A stretch of DNA of 64,000 nt from Planctomycetota bacterium. Lineage in GTDB: Bacteria > Planctomycetota > UBA1135 > UBA2386. Positions 17,846-25,614 of the stretch are shown piece by piece; positions within the stretch are counted from its first letter, which is position 1, and every line of letters starts with the position of its first letter. Position numbers and translations under genes: made by a program. The DNA is taken from the NCBI GenBank assembly GCA_016716265.1, contig JADJWQ010000001.1:868001-932000 (forward strand), read 5' to 3'. A model generated the notes under the pieces. The model saw only the letters and a list, made by a program, of their open reading frames with translations, was not told the DNA's origin and searched no databases.

Positions 17846-19437
17846 GACTGCTTCCCCGTCGGATCGCTCGCGGGCAAGGTCAGCGTGAAGATGGCGCCGT
17901 GCGGCCGCGCATCGCGGTAGCACACGCTGCCACCGACCCGGGTGGCGATCTCCTGCACGATGCCGAGACCGATGCCTGCGCCCTCGACGCTGCCCGTGAA
18001 GTCCTCGTCGTGCTGGTAGAACGACCGGAAGATCTGCTCGTGCTCGTGCGCGGGGATACCCGGACCCCGGTCCTCCACCTCGATCTGGACCTCGCCGCCC
18101 GCGGTGCGCCGGGAAGACACGCGGACCCAGGCACATCCGGGAGGACCGAACTTGATCGCGTTGTCGACCAGGTTGTCGAGGGCCGCGCGCAGACGAGCGG
18201 CGGGCACCTGCAGCGCGGTGGCGTCGGCCGCCAGATCCCACTCGATCTCGAACGAGCGGCCGGGATAGCGCCGGGCGAGCTGGTCGGGGAGTTCGTCCCG
18301 CAGCCTACACAGATCGCCCTCGCCGCGCGCCGACCAGGAACCGTCCAGCAGCTCGGAGAAGTAGAGCAGCCGGTCGACCAGCGCCGTGAGCTCGTCCGTA
18401 CGGCGGGTCGTCTCTTCGACGAGTTCGGCACGCTCGGCCTCGTCCACCTCGGTGAACAGTCTGATGGCACAGCACAGCGCCGTGATCGGCGTCCGGAACT
18501 TGTGCGAGATCAGCGACAGGAAGTCGCGCTTCAGCCGTTCCTCACGCCGGATCCTCGTCAGGTCGCGGAGCGTCAGGATCATCGTGGCGATCGCTCCGTC
18601 CTGGCCGTGGATGGCGTTCGCGTGGATGCCGACGATGTGCCGATCGTCACCGGTGTCGAACTCGAGCTCGCGCTCCGTGGAATCTCCCGCGAGGCTGGCC
18701 ATCGTCATGCCCGGATCTCGGCTGGCGAGGTGCGCCAGGAAGCCCCCCGGGCCGGCGGCCGCGGCGTCGTACGAACACAGCTGGCACGCTTCCGGGTTGC
18801 AGAGCACCGTCGCGCCTTCGTGATCCAGGACCACGATGCCCTGGGAGTGATTGTCGATCAGCGACCGCAGCCGCGCGCGCTCCAGCTCGACGTCGCGGTA
18901 ATGGATGGCGCTGCTGAGCGCAATGGCGGCCTGCGAGCAGACGGCGGCCACCAGGTTGGTGTCGAGCGTGCTGAACGGCAGCAACTGCCGAAGCACGACG
19001 ACCAGTCCGAGACCTCGAGACCCCGCTCGGATCGGGGCCATCAGGACGTTCCACCCGGCGTCGCGGTCCACCAGCCAAGGGGCCGCCTTCTCGCCGTTGT
19101 AGAACACTGCGTGCGTGGAATCCTGTTGGCGAACCGCGTCGATGTCCAGCAGCGCAGCGCCGTCGTTGTGGCTGCAGTGCAGCTCGAGACCGCGATCCCC
19201 GTCCAACAACAGGGCGCCGACCAGGCCGTTGGCCGCCGCGACGCATCGTCCGAGCGCGTAGGCGGTGATCGCCGCTTCGCCGGGAATGTCGGCGAAGAAC
19301 TCTGCCGACTCGTAGACCGCCGTCAACGCGTCGAGCGTCTCGAGGAGATGCAGGCCCACGCGTTCGTAGTCCGTGTCGCCCACGGTCGCCCCGCGCGGCA
19401 GGCCGATCGCGCTGAAGTCATCCAGGCTGGAGCTCAT
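17842..19437 (-). CDS. GAF-PAS sensor histidine kinase
   Basis: This 531-residue protein has no obvious membrane segment and is probably cytoplasmic. A GAF-like domain covers about 40-180 and a PAS-like domain about 190-295. HisKA has its phosphoacceptor in SHKFRTPITAL (H312; Lys replaces the usual Glu after His). The ATPase domain has the N box DNLVDNAIKFG, G1 DRGPGIP and G2 GAGIGLGI. It lies between the gspF-like gene (13 bp upstream) and the pseudopilin genes (4-base overlap), so it is made with the pilus machine. The CheY-like regulator in the same operon is a possible partner, but pairing is inferred. Confidence 0.9.
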   Translation of the reverse strand: MSSSLDDFSAIGLPRGATVGDTDYERVGLHLLETLDALTAVYESAEFFADIPGEAAITAYALGRCVAAANGLVGALLLDGDRGLELHCSHNDGAALLDIDAVRQQDSTHAVFYNGEKAAPWLVDRDAGWNVLMAPIRAGSRGLGLVVVLRQLLPFSTLDTNLVAAVCSQAAIALSSAIHYRDVELERARLRSLIDNHSQGIVVLDHEGATVLCNPEACQLCSYDAAAAGPGGFLAHLASRDPGMTMASLAGDSTERELEFDTGDDRHIVGIHANAIHGQDGAIATMILTLRDLTRIRREERLKRDFLSLISHKFRTPITALCCAIRLFTEVDEAERAELVEETTRRTDELTALVDRLLYFSELLDGSWSARGEGDLCRLRDELPDQLARRYPGRSFEIEWDLAADATALQVPAARLRAALDNLVDNAIKFGPPGCAWVRVSSRRTAGGEVQIEVEDRGPGIPAHEHEQIFRSFYQHDEDFTGSVEGAGIGLGIVQEIATRVGGSVCYRDARPHGAIFTLTLPASDPTGKQS

Positions 19438-19450
19438 GAGACGCCGTCCT

Positions 19451-20578
19451 TCAGGTCTGTGACATCCGGAAGATGGGCAGCATGATGGACAAGGCGATGA
19501 AGCCGACGATCCCTCCCATCAGCACGATCATTGCCGGCTCCACCAGCGTCAGCAGATCGCGAATCCGGCGCTCCAGCTCTCGTCCGTAGCGCGCGGCCGT
19601 CTTGAGCAGCGCCGGGCCCAGGCACGCGGTGGCCTCACCCGCGGCGACCACCTGCTCCAAGGTCGGCTCGACCAACGGATGACCGCGCACTGCTTCCCGG
19701 AGCGAGCTGCCGTTGACGACGCGCTGTCGGACGTGTTGCCACAGTCGGGCGTGCGCCGGGCTCGAGACGACGCCTTGGGTGTGCTCCAGGGACACCAGCA
19801 GGGTCACCCCCGCCTCGGTCAGCAGACCCAGGGTCTGCACGCTCCGCGCCATGTTGGCGGTCCGGTACAGCGACCCGATCACCGGCAGTCGCAGCAGGAC
19901 CTGGTCGAGAGAGCGGATGCCGCGGGAGGTCCGCAAGAACAGGACGGCTGCGATGACCACCGCGACGACCCCGGCGACCAGCCAGGGCCAGTTGCCCGTG
20001 AAGAAGTCGCCCACCGCGATGAGGATGCGGGTCGGGCCGGGCAGCGTACGGCCCCGGAACAGCTTCTCGAACCGCGGGACGATGAAGGCCAGCAGGAACG
20101 TCACCACCGCGACCATCAGGCCGAGCATGATCGCCGGATAGAGCATTGCCGAGCGCAGCTTCCCGCGGAGCACGGCGTCGTTCTCCATGGCTTCGACGGT
20201 CCGGCGCAGCATGTCGCCGAGCGCACCCGATGCCTCTCCGGCGCGCACCACCTGCGTCATCGTCGCCGGGAACGAGCGCGGCAGCGTCGCCATGGCGGAC
20301 GACAACGACATACCCGCCGTCACTCCCCGCTTCAGCGCGTCGAGCACGGCGGCGATCCGCGGCTGCTGGCACTGCTCCCGCATGGACTGCAGGGCATTGG
20401 CGATCTGGATGCCGCTGTCGATCAGGCTGGCCAGCTGCTCCATGAGGAGGAGCCGCTCCTTGCTGGACAGGCGGATCGACGACTGCATTGCCGGGTCGAT
20501 CCCGACCGGAGCGGATTGAGGACGATGCGGGTCGTGACCGGAGCCCGTCCTGATGACGAAATCGGAAACGAGGGTCAT
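19451..20578 (-). CDS. gspF: Type II secretion/type IV pilus inner-membrane platform protein (GspF/PilC family)
   Basis: This is a 375-residue protein with two GspF domains. The first includes LASLIDSGIQIANALQSM and VRAGEASGALGDML at about residues 45-120. The second includes LGLLTEAGVTLLVSLEHT and VAAGEATACLGPAL. Three membrane segments are clear (about 145-170, 200-220 and 350-372). It sits in the inner membrane and couples the assembly ATPase to the pseudopilus. I prefer the ATG at 20578, which overlaps the gspE stop as ATGA; a GTG two codons upstream (20584) is the alternative. Confidence 0.93.
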   Translation of the reverse strand: MTLVSDFVIRTGSGHDPHRPQSAPVGIDPAMQSSIRLSSKERLLLMEQLASLIDSGIQIANALQSMREQCQQPRIAAVLDALKRGVTAGMSLSSAMATLPRSFPATMTQVVRAGEASGALGDMLRRTVEAMENDAVLRGKLRSAMLYPAIMLGLMVAVVTFLLAFIVPRFEKLFRGRTLPGPTRILIAVGDFFTGNWPWLVAGVVAVVIAAVLFLRTSRGIRSLDQVLLRLPVIGSLYRTANMARSVQTLGLLTEAGVTLLVSLEHTQGVVSSPAHARLWQHVRQRVVNGSSLREAVRGHPLVEPTLEQVVAAGEATACLGPALLKTAARYGRELERRIRDLLTLVEPAMIVLMGGIVGFIALSIMLPIFRMSQT

Positions 20579-22278
20579 GTCCACACCACTCGCAACAGCT
20601 CGTCCAGGGAGGTGATGCCTTCACTCGCCTTGCGTAGGCCGTCGCTGAGCAGCGTCATCAGGCCATCCTTCTGTGCGGCCCGACGCAGCTCGCCCAGCGA
20701 CGGTGAGCGGCTGATGAGATCGGAGAAGTCGTCCGACACCACCAGCAGCTCGTAGATCCCGATCCGACCGACGTAGCCGGTGCCGCGGCAGCTGTCGCAG
20801 CCGCGACCGGTGTAGTACTGACCGTCCGGCAGGCTGCCGAAGTGCCGCACCGCGCTGGACGGCGGGTCGATCGGTTCGCGGCACGACGGACACAAGCAGC
20901 GGACGAGGCGCTGGGAGAGGACCCCCCGCAGCGCGGCGCCGATCAGGTAGGGCTCGATGCCCATGTTGATCAGCCGGGTGACGGCGCTGACGGCGTCGTT
21001 GGTGTGCAGGGTGGCCATCACCAGGTGGCCGGTCAACGATGCCTGTACGGCGATGGTGGCGGTCTCCTTGTCGCGGATCTCGCCCACCATCAGCACGTCG
21101 GGATCCTGACGAAGCAGCGACCGGAGGGCGTCGGCGAAGCCCAGGCCGCCCTTCTGGTTGGCCTGCACCTGATTGATGCCGCGGAGGTTGTACTCGACCG
21201 GGTTCTCCACCGTGCAGATGTTCTTGCCCGGGGCGTTGATCTCCTCGATCGCCGCATAGAGCGTCGTGGTCTTGCCGCTTCCCGTCGGGCCGGCAACCAG
21301 GAGGATGCCGTCCGGGCGGTGGATCAGGTCGCGAAGGGCCTGCAGCCGCTGGTTGCCGATGCCCAGACTGCCGAGGTTGATCCGCAGGGCCGTGCGATCG
21401 AGGATCCGCAACACGACCTTCTCGCCCTGCACGGTCGGCAAGGTGGACACGCGCACGTCCACCGCACGATTCTCCAGGCGGACCCGAAATCGGCCATCCT
21501 GCGGTTGGCGACGCTCGCTGATGTCGAGGTCGGCCATCACCTTGAGGCGCGACACGATCGCCGGGTGCATGCTGGCCGGCGGTCGCATCAGCTCGCGCAG
21601 CTCCCCGTCGACACGGTGGCGGATGCGGAGCACGTGGTCGTCCGGCTCGATGTGGATGTCGCTGGCCCGGTCACCGATCGCCTTGAACAGGACGTAGTTG
21701 ACCAACCGGACGATCGGCGACATGCCCGCGATCTCCGCCAGGTTCAGCATGTCGTCGACCTGCTCCTCGATCACCTGGACGTCGCCTTCGATGGCCTCGC
21801 CGACGAACTCGTCGATGTCGAACGACTCGCGGCCATCGTCAAGGACGTCATCGAGCAGCGAACGGATGCACGCGGCACTGGTGACCACCTTCAGCACCGC
21901 GCAGCCGGTCAGCCGCTCGATCTCGTCGCCCATCCACAGGTTGGTGGGATCCTCCACCGCGACGGTGATCTCGTCCTCGATCCTGAACATCGGCACGACC
22001 CGGTGCCGGGCGAGGAACGTGTGCGGCAGCAGGCCGAATACGGCACGATCCACCAGCCGGCGATTCACCAGCAGGAACGGCAGCCGGTATTGGATCGCCA
22101 GGGCCTCGCGAAGATGCTCGTCGGTGACGAGGTTCAGCCGGAGCAGCGCGTCGCCGAGGCGCTCGCCGGGCAACCGCACGTCCTGCGACGAGGCTCGCTG
22201 GAGTCCCTCGCGCGTGACGCGTCCCTGCGACAGCAGGATGTCGCCGAGCTTCCCCGTCATCGTCGAGAGGTCCGCCAT
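20575..22278 (-). CDS. gspE: Type II secretion/type IV pilus assembly ATPase (GspE/PilB family)
   Basis: This 567-residue protein has full GspE architecture: an N-terminal MshEN-type domain (about 8-140), a linker, then the ATPase core. Walker A is GPTGSGKT (330-337), and the Asp box and Walker B lie around DVLMVGEIRD (394-403). The zinc-binding tetracysteine motif is complete (CPSC at 463-466 and CDSC at 494-497). The start ATG lies one base after the STAS gene stop, and the end overlaps gspF by 4 bases. It drives fibre polymerisation from the cytoplasmic side. No retraction ATPase (PilT) is in the window. Confidence 0.95.
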   Translation of the reverse strand: MADLSTMTGKLGDILLSQGRVTREGLQRASSQDVRLPGERLGDALLRLNLVTDEHLREALAIQYRLPFLLVNRRLVDRAVFGLLPHTFLARHRVVPMFRIEDEITVAVEDPTNLWMGDEIERLTGCAVLKVVTSAACIRSLLDDVLDDGRESFDIDEFVGEAIEGDVQVIEEQVDDMLNLAEIAGMSPIVRLVNYVLFKAIGDRASDIHIEPDDHVLRIRHRVDGELRELMRPPASMHPAIVSRLKVMADLDISERRQPQDGRFRVRLENRAVDVRVSTLPTVQGEKVVLRILDRTALRINLGSLGIGNQRLQALRDLIHRPDGILLVAGPTGSGKTTTLYAAIEEINAPGKNICTVENPVEYNLRGINQVQANQKGGLGFADALRSLLRQDPDVLMVGEIRDKETATIAVQASLTGHLVMATLHTNDAVSAVTRLINMGIEPYLIGAALRGVLSQRLVRCLCPSCREPIDPPSSAVRHFGSLPDGQYYTGRGCDSCRGTGYVGRIGIYELLVVSDDFSDLISRSPSLGELRRAAQKDGLMTLLSDGLRKASEGITSLDELLRVVWT

Positions 22279-22279
22279 C

Positions 22280-22624
22280 TCAGATCTCCGCCCGCATGTT
22301 CCGCAGGGCCTGCTCGGTGGATTCGAACACCGCGAAGCGCCGATCGAGACGCGTCGCACGGAAGATGTCCTGCAGCACCTGATTCGGCCCGACCAGGGCG
22401 ACGCGCCCGCCGGCAGCGGTCACCGTGCGGGCCAGGTCGACCAGCACCGTCAGCCCCGCGGAGTTCGCCTGTCGCGCCTTCTGCAGGTTGACCAGGAACC
22501 GACGGCGGCCGGCGGCCAGGGCGACCGAAGCCTCCGTGCGCAGGGACTCGCCCAGGGTCGAGTCGATCGCCCCGTCCACGAACAGGGTGATCAGATTGCC
22601 GTCTTCGACAGTGGCGACGGACAT
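22280..22624 (-). CDS. STAS-domain protein (anti-anti-sigma factor-like)
   Basis: This 114-residue protein consists of one STAS domain. The N-terminal strands lead to VDGAIDSTLGESL. The loop NSAGLTVLVDL (about residues 53-63) corresponds to the D-S-[SA]-G phosphoserine site of SpoIIAA/RsbV proteins, with Asn in place of Asp. In those families an RsbW-type kinase phosphorylates the serine to switch partner binding. No RsbW-type gene is nearby; the next genes are a CheY-like regulator (2 bases upstream) and gspE (1 base downstream). It probably tunes either the ATPase or a sigma-factor switch, but that is inference. Confidence 0.88.
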   Translation of the reverse strand: MSVATVEDGNLITLFVDGAIDSTLGESLRTEASVALAAGRRRFLVNLQKARQANSAGLTVLVDLARTVTAAGGRVALVGPNQVLQDIFRATRLDRRFAVFESTEQALRNMRAEI

Positions 22625-22626
22625 CG

Positions 22627-23007
22627 TCAGGACTCCGCGGCGTCGAGGAGGTCGATCACGACCTCCACCAGCTTGCGGGGGCTGAACGGCTTGGTGAGGA
22701 AATGGTGGGGTCCGATCTCCGGCGCCACGTCCGTCGGGATCTCGATGTCCTGGGCGGTCAGGATGACCACGGGCATCGCCTGCGTCGCGGGCCGTTGATG
22801 CAGCGTCCGCGCGACCGTGTAGCCGTCCATACGCGGCATGCCGACGTCCAGGACCGCGAGGTCGACCGAGCCCGACTCGAAGAATTCCAGCGCCTCGACT
22901 CCGTCGGAAGCCTGGAACACCTCGTAGCCGGCACCGCGCAGCTTGAGCGAGACGGCCAGACGGATGCCCGGATCGTCGTCCACCACCAGGATGCGATGTC
23001 TGTCCAT
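22627..23007 (-). CDS. CheY-like single-domain response regulator
   Basis: This 126-residue receiver domain has no output domain. The acidic pocket is DDD at 10-12, the phosphoacceptor is D54 in LDVGMP, and T84 (ILTAQD) and K106 (LTKPFSP) complete the active site. It sits between the membrane histidine kinase (7 bases upstream) and the STAS gene (2 bases downstream), an arrangement that suggests a phosphorelay acting on the pilus ATPase or the STAS switch. It must work by protein contact because it has no DNA-binding part. Confidence 0.92.
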   Translation of the reverse strand: MDRHRILVVDDDPGIRLAVSLKLRGAGYEVFQASDGVEALEFFESGSVDLAVLDVGMPRMDGYTVARTLHQRPATQAMPVVILTAQDIEIPTDVAPEIGPHHFLTKPFSPRKLVEVVIDLLDAAES

Positions 23008-23014
23008 GGTTCCC

Positions 23015-24373
23015 TCAGCTCGTGGCTGCGTCCACCGCGAGTAGCGTCGAGCCGATACCGTCGCCGTCCACGTCGCCGGTGCTCACCGGCAGGTACACCG
23101 CGAACTCGGTCCCGACCCCGACCTCCGAGGTCACCTCGATACGACCGTGGTGTCGCTCGACGATGTAGCGTGCCATCGGCAGCCCGAGTCCTGTGCCCTG
23201 GATCCGAGAGTGCTCGGCATTACCCGCGCGGAAGAACTTCTCGAACACGCGAGGCAGGTCCTGCTCCGCGATACCGATGCCGGTATCACGCACCCGAATG
23301 ACGAGGTCACTGCCCTCCAGGCGGCCGGTCACGGTCACCTCGCCACCTTCCTTCGTGTACTTGATGGCGTTGCCAATGATGTTGACCAGGGCCTGGCGCA
23401 GCAGTCGTGGATCACCGATCATGTCGGCCAGATAGTCAGAGATGTCCCAATGAAGGGCGACCGACTTGCGCTCTGCCAGCGTCTCGTGAAGCTCGCGAAG
23501 GCTGGCGAACAGGGCGTCCATGGCGACCGACTCACGCTTGAACTCCGTGATGCCGGCCTCGACCCGGGCGAGGTCCAGCAGGTCGGCGACCATGTGCGAC
23601 AGCCGCATTGCCTCGTCGTACGAGGATCGGATGAGCTGGTTGCGCTCGTCGGGGGTCAGCCCGTCGTCATCGTTGACGATCTCCAGCGATGCCTGGATCG
23701 CGGTCAGTGGAGTCTTCAGCTCGTGCGACACGCCGTAGATGAACTCCGACTTGGCGCGCGATTCCCGTTCGGCCGCAGTCAGATCCTCGAGCAGCACGAC
23801 CTGGGCGGCGCCGACGTGCTCGTGACCAGCGAGGGTCAGCGACCGGATCACGTAGACGAAGCGTTCGCCGTCGTGATCCCACTCGATCCGCCGGGTCTTG
23901 ACGGTCCGGGCGAGGTCGGCCCCCAGCACGGAGCGGACGCCTTCGACGATCTCGAACCGGGTGTCGGCCTGCTCGAGACAGACGTTCGGCTGGTCGCCGA
24001 GACCGAGAATGCGTCGGGCGGTCGCGTTCGAGAACAGCACCTGCTCGCTCCGGTCGAACACCAGGATTCCGTCCTGTTGCGAATCGAGGACCGAGACCGC
24101 CAGCCGGTAGCGTGTCTCCAGCACGCTGGACCGCAGCTGCAGGCGCTGGGACTCGCGAGCCAGGTCGCGATGCCGGGCCACCTGCTCCAGGGCGGTGGTC
24201 CAGGAGTCCTCGGTGAGATCCGGCTCCGGGCGGTCCAGGGCGGTCCACAGGGCGAGCACGCGCTGGCGGTCCGAGCGTGGTCGGAGGCGGGTGAGCAGCA
24301 GGCCGACGAGGAGGCCGGCCAGGCCGGCGGACCACGCCGGCAGCTCGGCGAGGGCTGACAGGACCGCGTTCAT
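23015..24373 (-). CDS. Membrane-anchored PAS sensor histidine kinase
   Basis: This 452-residue protein has one N-terminal membrane segment (about 12-30). A PAS-like domain follows (about 90-200, including LDSQQDGILVFDRSEQVLFS). HisKA has H217 in GVSHELKTPLTAI. The ATPase has NIIGNAIKYTKEGG, DTGIGIAEQDL and GTGLGLPMARYIVERH. This is a PhoR-like layout. The ATG at 24373 overlaps the end of the TPR lipoprotein gene (ATGA), and the CheY-like gene follows after 7 bases. It is probably the partner of that regulator. Confidence 0.92.
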   Translation of the reverse strand: MNAVLSALAELPAWSAGLAGLLVGLLLTRLRPRSDRQRVLALWTALDRPEPDLTEDSWTTALEQVARHRDLARESQRLQLRSSVLETRYRLAVSVLDSQQDGILVFDRSEQVLFSNATARRILGLGDQPNVCLEQADTRFEIVEGVRSVLGADLARTVKTRRIEWDHDGERFVYVIRSLTLAGHEHVGAAQVVLLEDLTAAERESRAKSEFIYGVSHELKTPLTAIQASLEIVNDDDGLTPDERNQLIRSSYDEAMRLSHMVADLLDLARVEAGITEFKRESVAMDALFASLRELHETLAERKSVALHWDISDYLADMIGDPRLLRQALVNIIGNAIKYTKEGGEVTVTGRLEGSDLVIRVRDTGIGIAEQDLPRVFEKFFRAGNAEHSRIQGTGLGLPMARYIVERHHGRIEVTSEVGVGTEFAVYLPVSTGDVDGDGIGSTLLAVDAATS

Positions 24374-25614
24374 CTGCGTACCTCCGCCCGCTCCCTCAGG
24401 GCCGGGAACAGGCGCTCGACCTCGGGCACCAGCCGTGCGGCGTCCGGTAGCTCCCGCGCGCGGGCCAGCTGGAACGCGGCGCCGGTGGAATCCCCGATGC
24501 TGGCGAGACCCGCGGCGAGCAGTGCACGGGTCACGCCATTGCCAGGCTCGCGCTGCACGGCCAGCTGCAGGGCGCGGGCAGCCTCCTGGTGACGCCCCTG
24601 CTGCAGGTAGACCCGGCCGAGCCCGGCATGGGCGCGGGCGGCCCCCGGCTCGGTGGCGAGGGCGGCCTCGAATTCCTCCCGAGCGGCGTCCAGCCGGTGC
24701 AGGTGGAGCAGGATCTCGCCGCGCAGGATGCGCACCGCACTGCGACCGCCGAGCTGGCGCTCGACCGGCTCGAGCTCGCGCAGCGCCGCCTCGGGTTCGC
24801 CGGCCCGCAGCCGGGCCGTGGCGAGGATCAGGGCGAGATCCACGTGCCCGGTCCGCGCGCGCGGTGCCAGCTGGTCCCCGATCGTCGCCGCCTCGCCCGG
24901 TCGACCGCTCAACACGGCGCTCAGAGCGCAGCTCGTGGCGGCGTCGACGTTGTCGGGCTCGACCGCGAGGGCCGAGCCGTAAGCCACCGCCGCGTCGCTC
25001 CAGCGCTGTCCGGCAGCGAGCTGCGCCCCGCGGTCGAGCCAGACCTCGGCATTGCGCGGGAAGCGCTCTGCGATCGAGCCGCGCAACAGCTCGGCGTCCG
25101 CTTCGCGACCCTGGTTCAGGAGCAGGCGATGCAAACCGATCGCGGGCCGGGGATCGTCGCGGGTCAGCTCGAGAGCGCGCCGGTAACCGGCCTCCGCAAC
25201 GTCGGTCCGGCCTTCGTCCTCGGCGACTGCCGCCAACGTGCACTGCGCGGTCACCGAGGTCGGATCCAGCTGCAGCAGCATCTGTGCCGCATTGCGGGCC
25301 GTCGCGAGCTCGCCGTCACCGTAGGCGAGCCGGGTCAAGAGCTCCAGCGTGCGGGGCTCGTTGCCGTCGAACTGGACCGCCTGCTGCAGCAGGCTCCGGG
25401 CCCGCTCGTGATCACCGCCGCGCAGGCATTGCAGCGCGAGATCGTGGTACATGCGAGCCTTGCTGCTGCGCCACGATCCGGCATCGAGCGTGGCGCCCCG
25501 ATCGCCGGTGACCGAGCACCCGCCGAGCAGGCCGGACAGCAGCAGGCCCGACAGCAGCAGGCCCGACAGCAGCGGGCCCGACAGCAGCGGGCAGGGCAGG
25601 GGTGCACGCGACAT
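24370..25614 (-). CDS. TPR-repeat lipoprotein of the pilus operon
   Basis: This is a 414-residue protein. Its unusual signal peptide is built from repeated LLSGL units and ends in a lipobox LLGGC with the lipidated Cys at 33. The mature part is almost entirely TPR-like helices (for example AALATEPGAARAHAGLGRVY), about nine or ten units. PilF/Tgl-type lipoproteins with TPRs help secretins assemble in the outer membrane; the secretin gene directly upstream (1-base TGATG overlap) supports such a pilotin-like role here. Confidence 0.88.
   Translation of the reverse strand: MSRAPLPCPLLSGPLLSGLLLSGLLLSGLLGGCSVTGDRGATLDAGSWRSSKARMYHDLALQCLRGGDHERARSLLQQAVQFDGNEPRTLELLTRLAYGDGELATARNAAQMLLQLDPTSVTAQCTLAAVAEDEGRTDVAEAGYRRALELTRDDPRPAIGLHRLLLNQGREADAELLRGSIAERFPRNAEVWLDRGAQLAAGQRWSDAAVAYGSALAVEPDNVDAATSCALSAVLSGRPGEAATIGDQLAPRARTGHVDLALILATARLRAGEPEAALRELEPVERQLGGRSAVRILRGEILLHLHRLDAAREEFEAALATEPGAARAHAGLGRVYLQQGRHQEAARALQLAVQREPGNGVTRALLAAGLASIGDSTGAAFQLARARELPDAARLVPEVERLFPALRERAEVRR
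25535..25594. repeat. 15-bp tandem repeat, four copies, in a lipoprotein signal peptide
   Basis: The unit is GACAGCAGCAGGCCC on the plus strand. Copies lie at 25535-25549, 25550-25564, 25565-25579 (one change) and 25580-25594 (partly changed). On the coding strand it gives repeated LLSGL, forming most of the hydrophobic core of the signal peptide. Changes in copy number would keep the frame but alter signal length. Confidence 0.95.
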
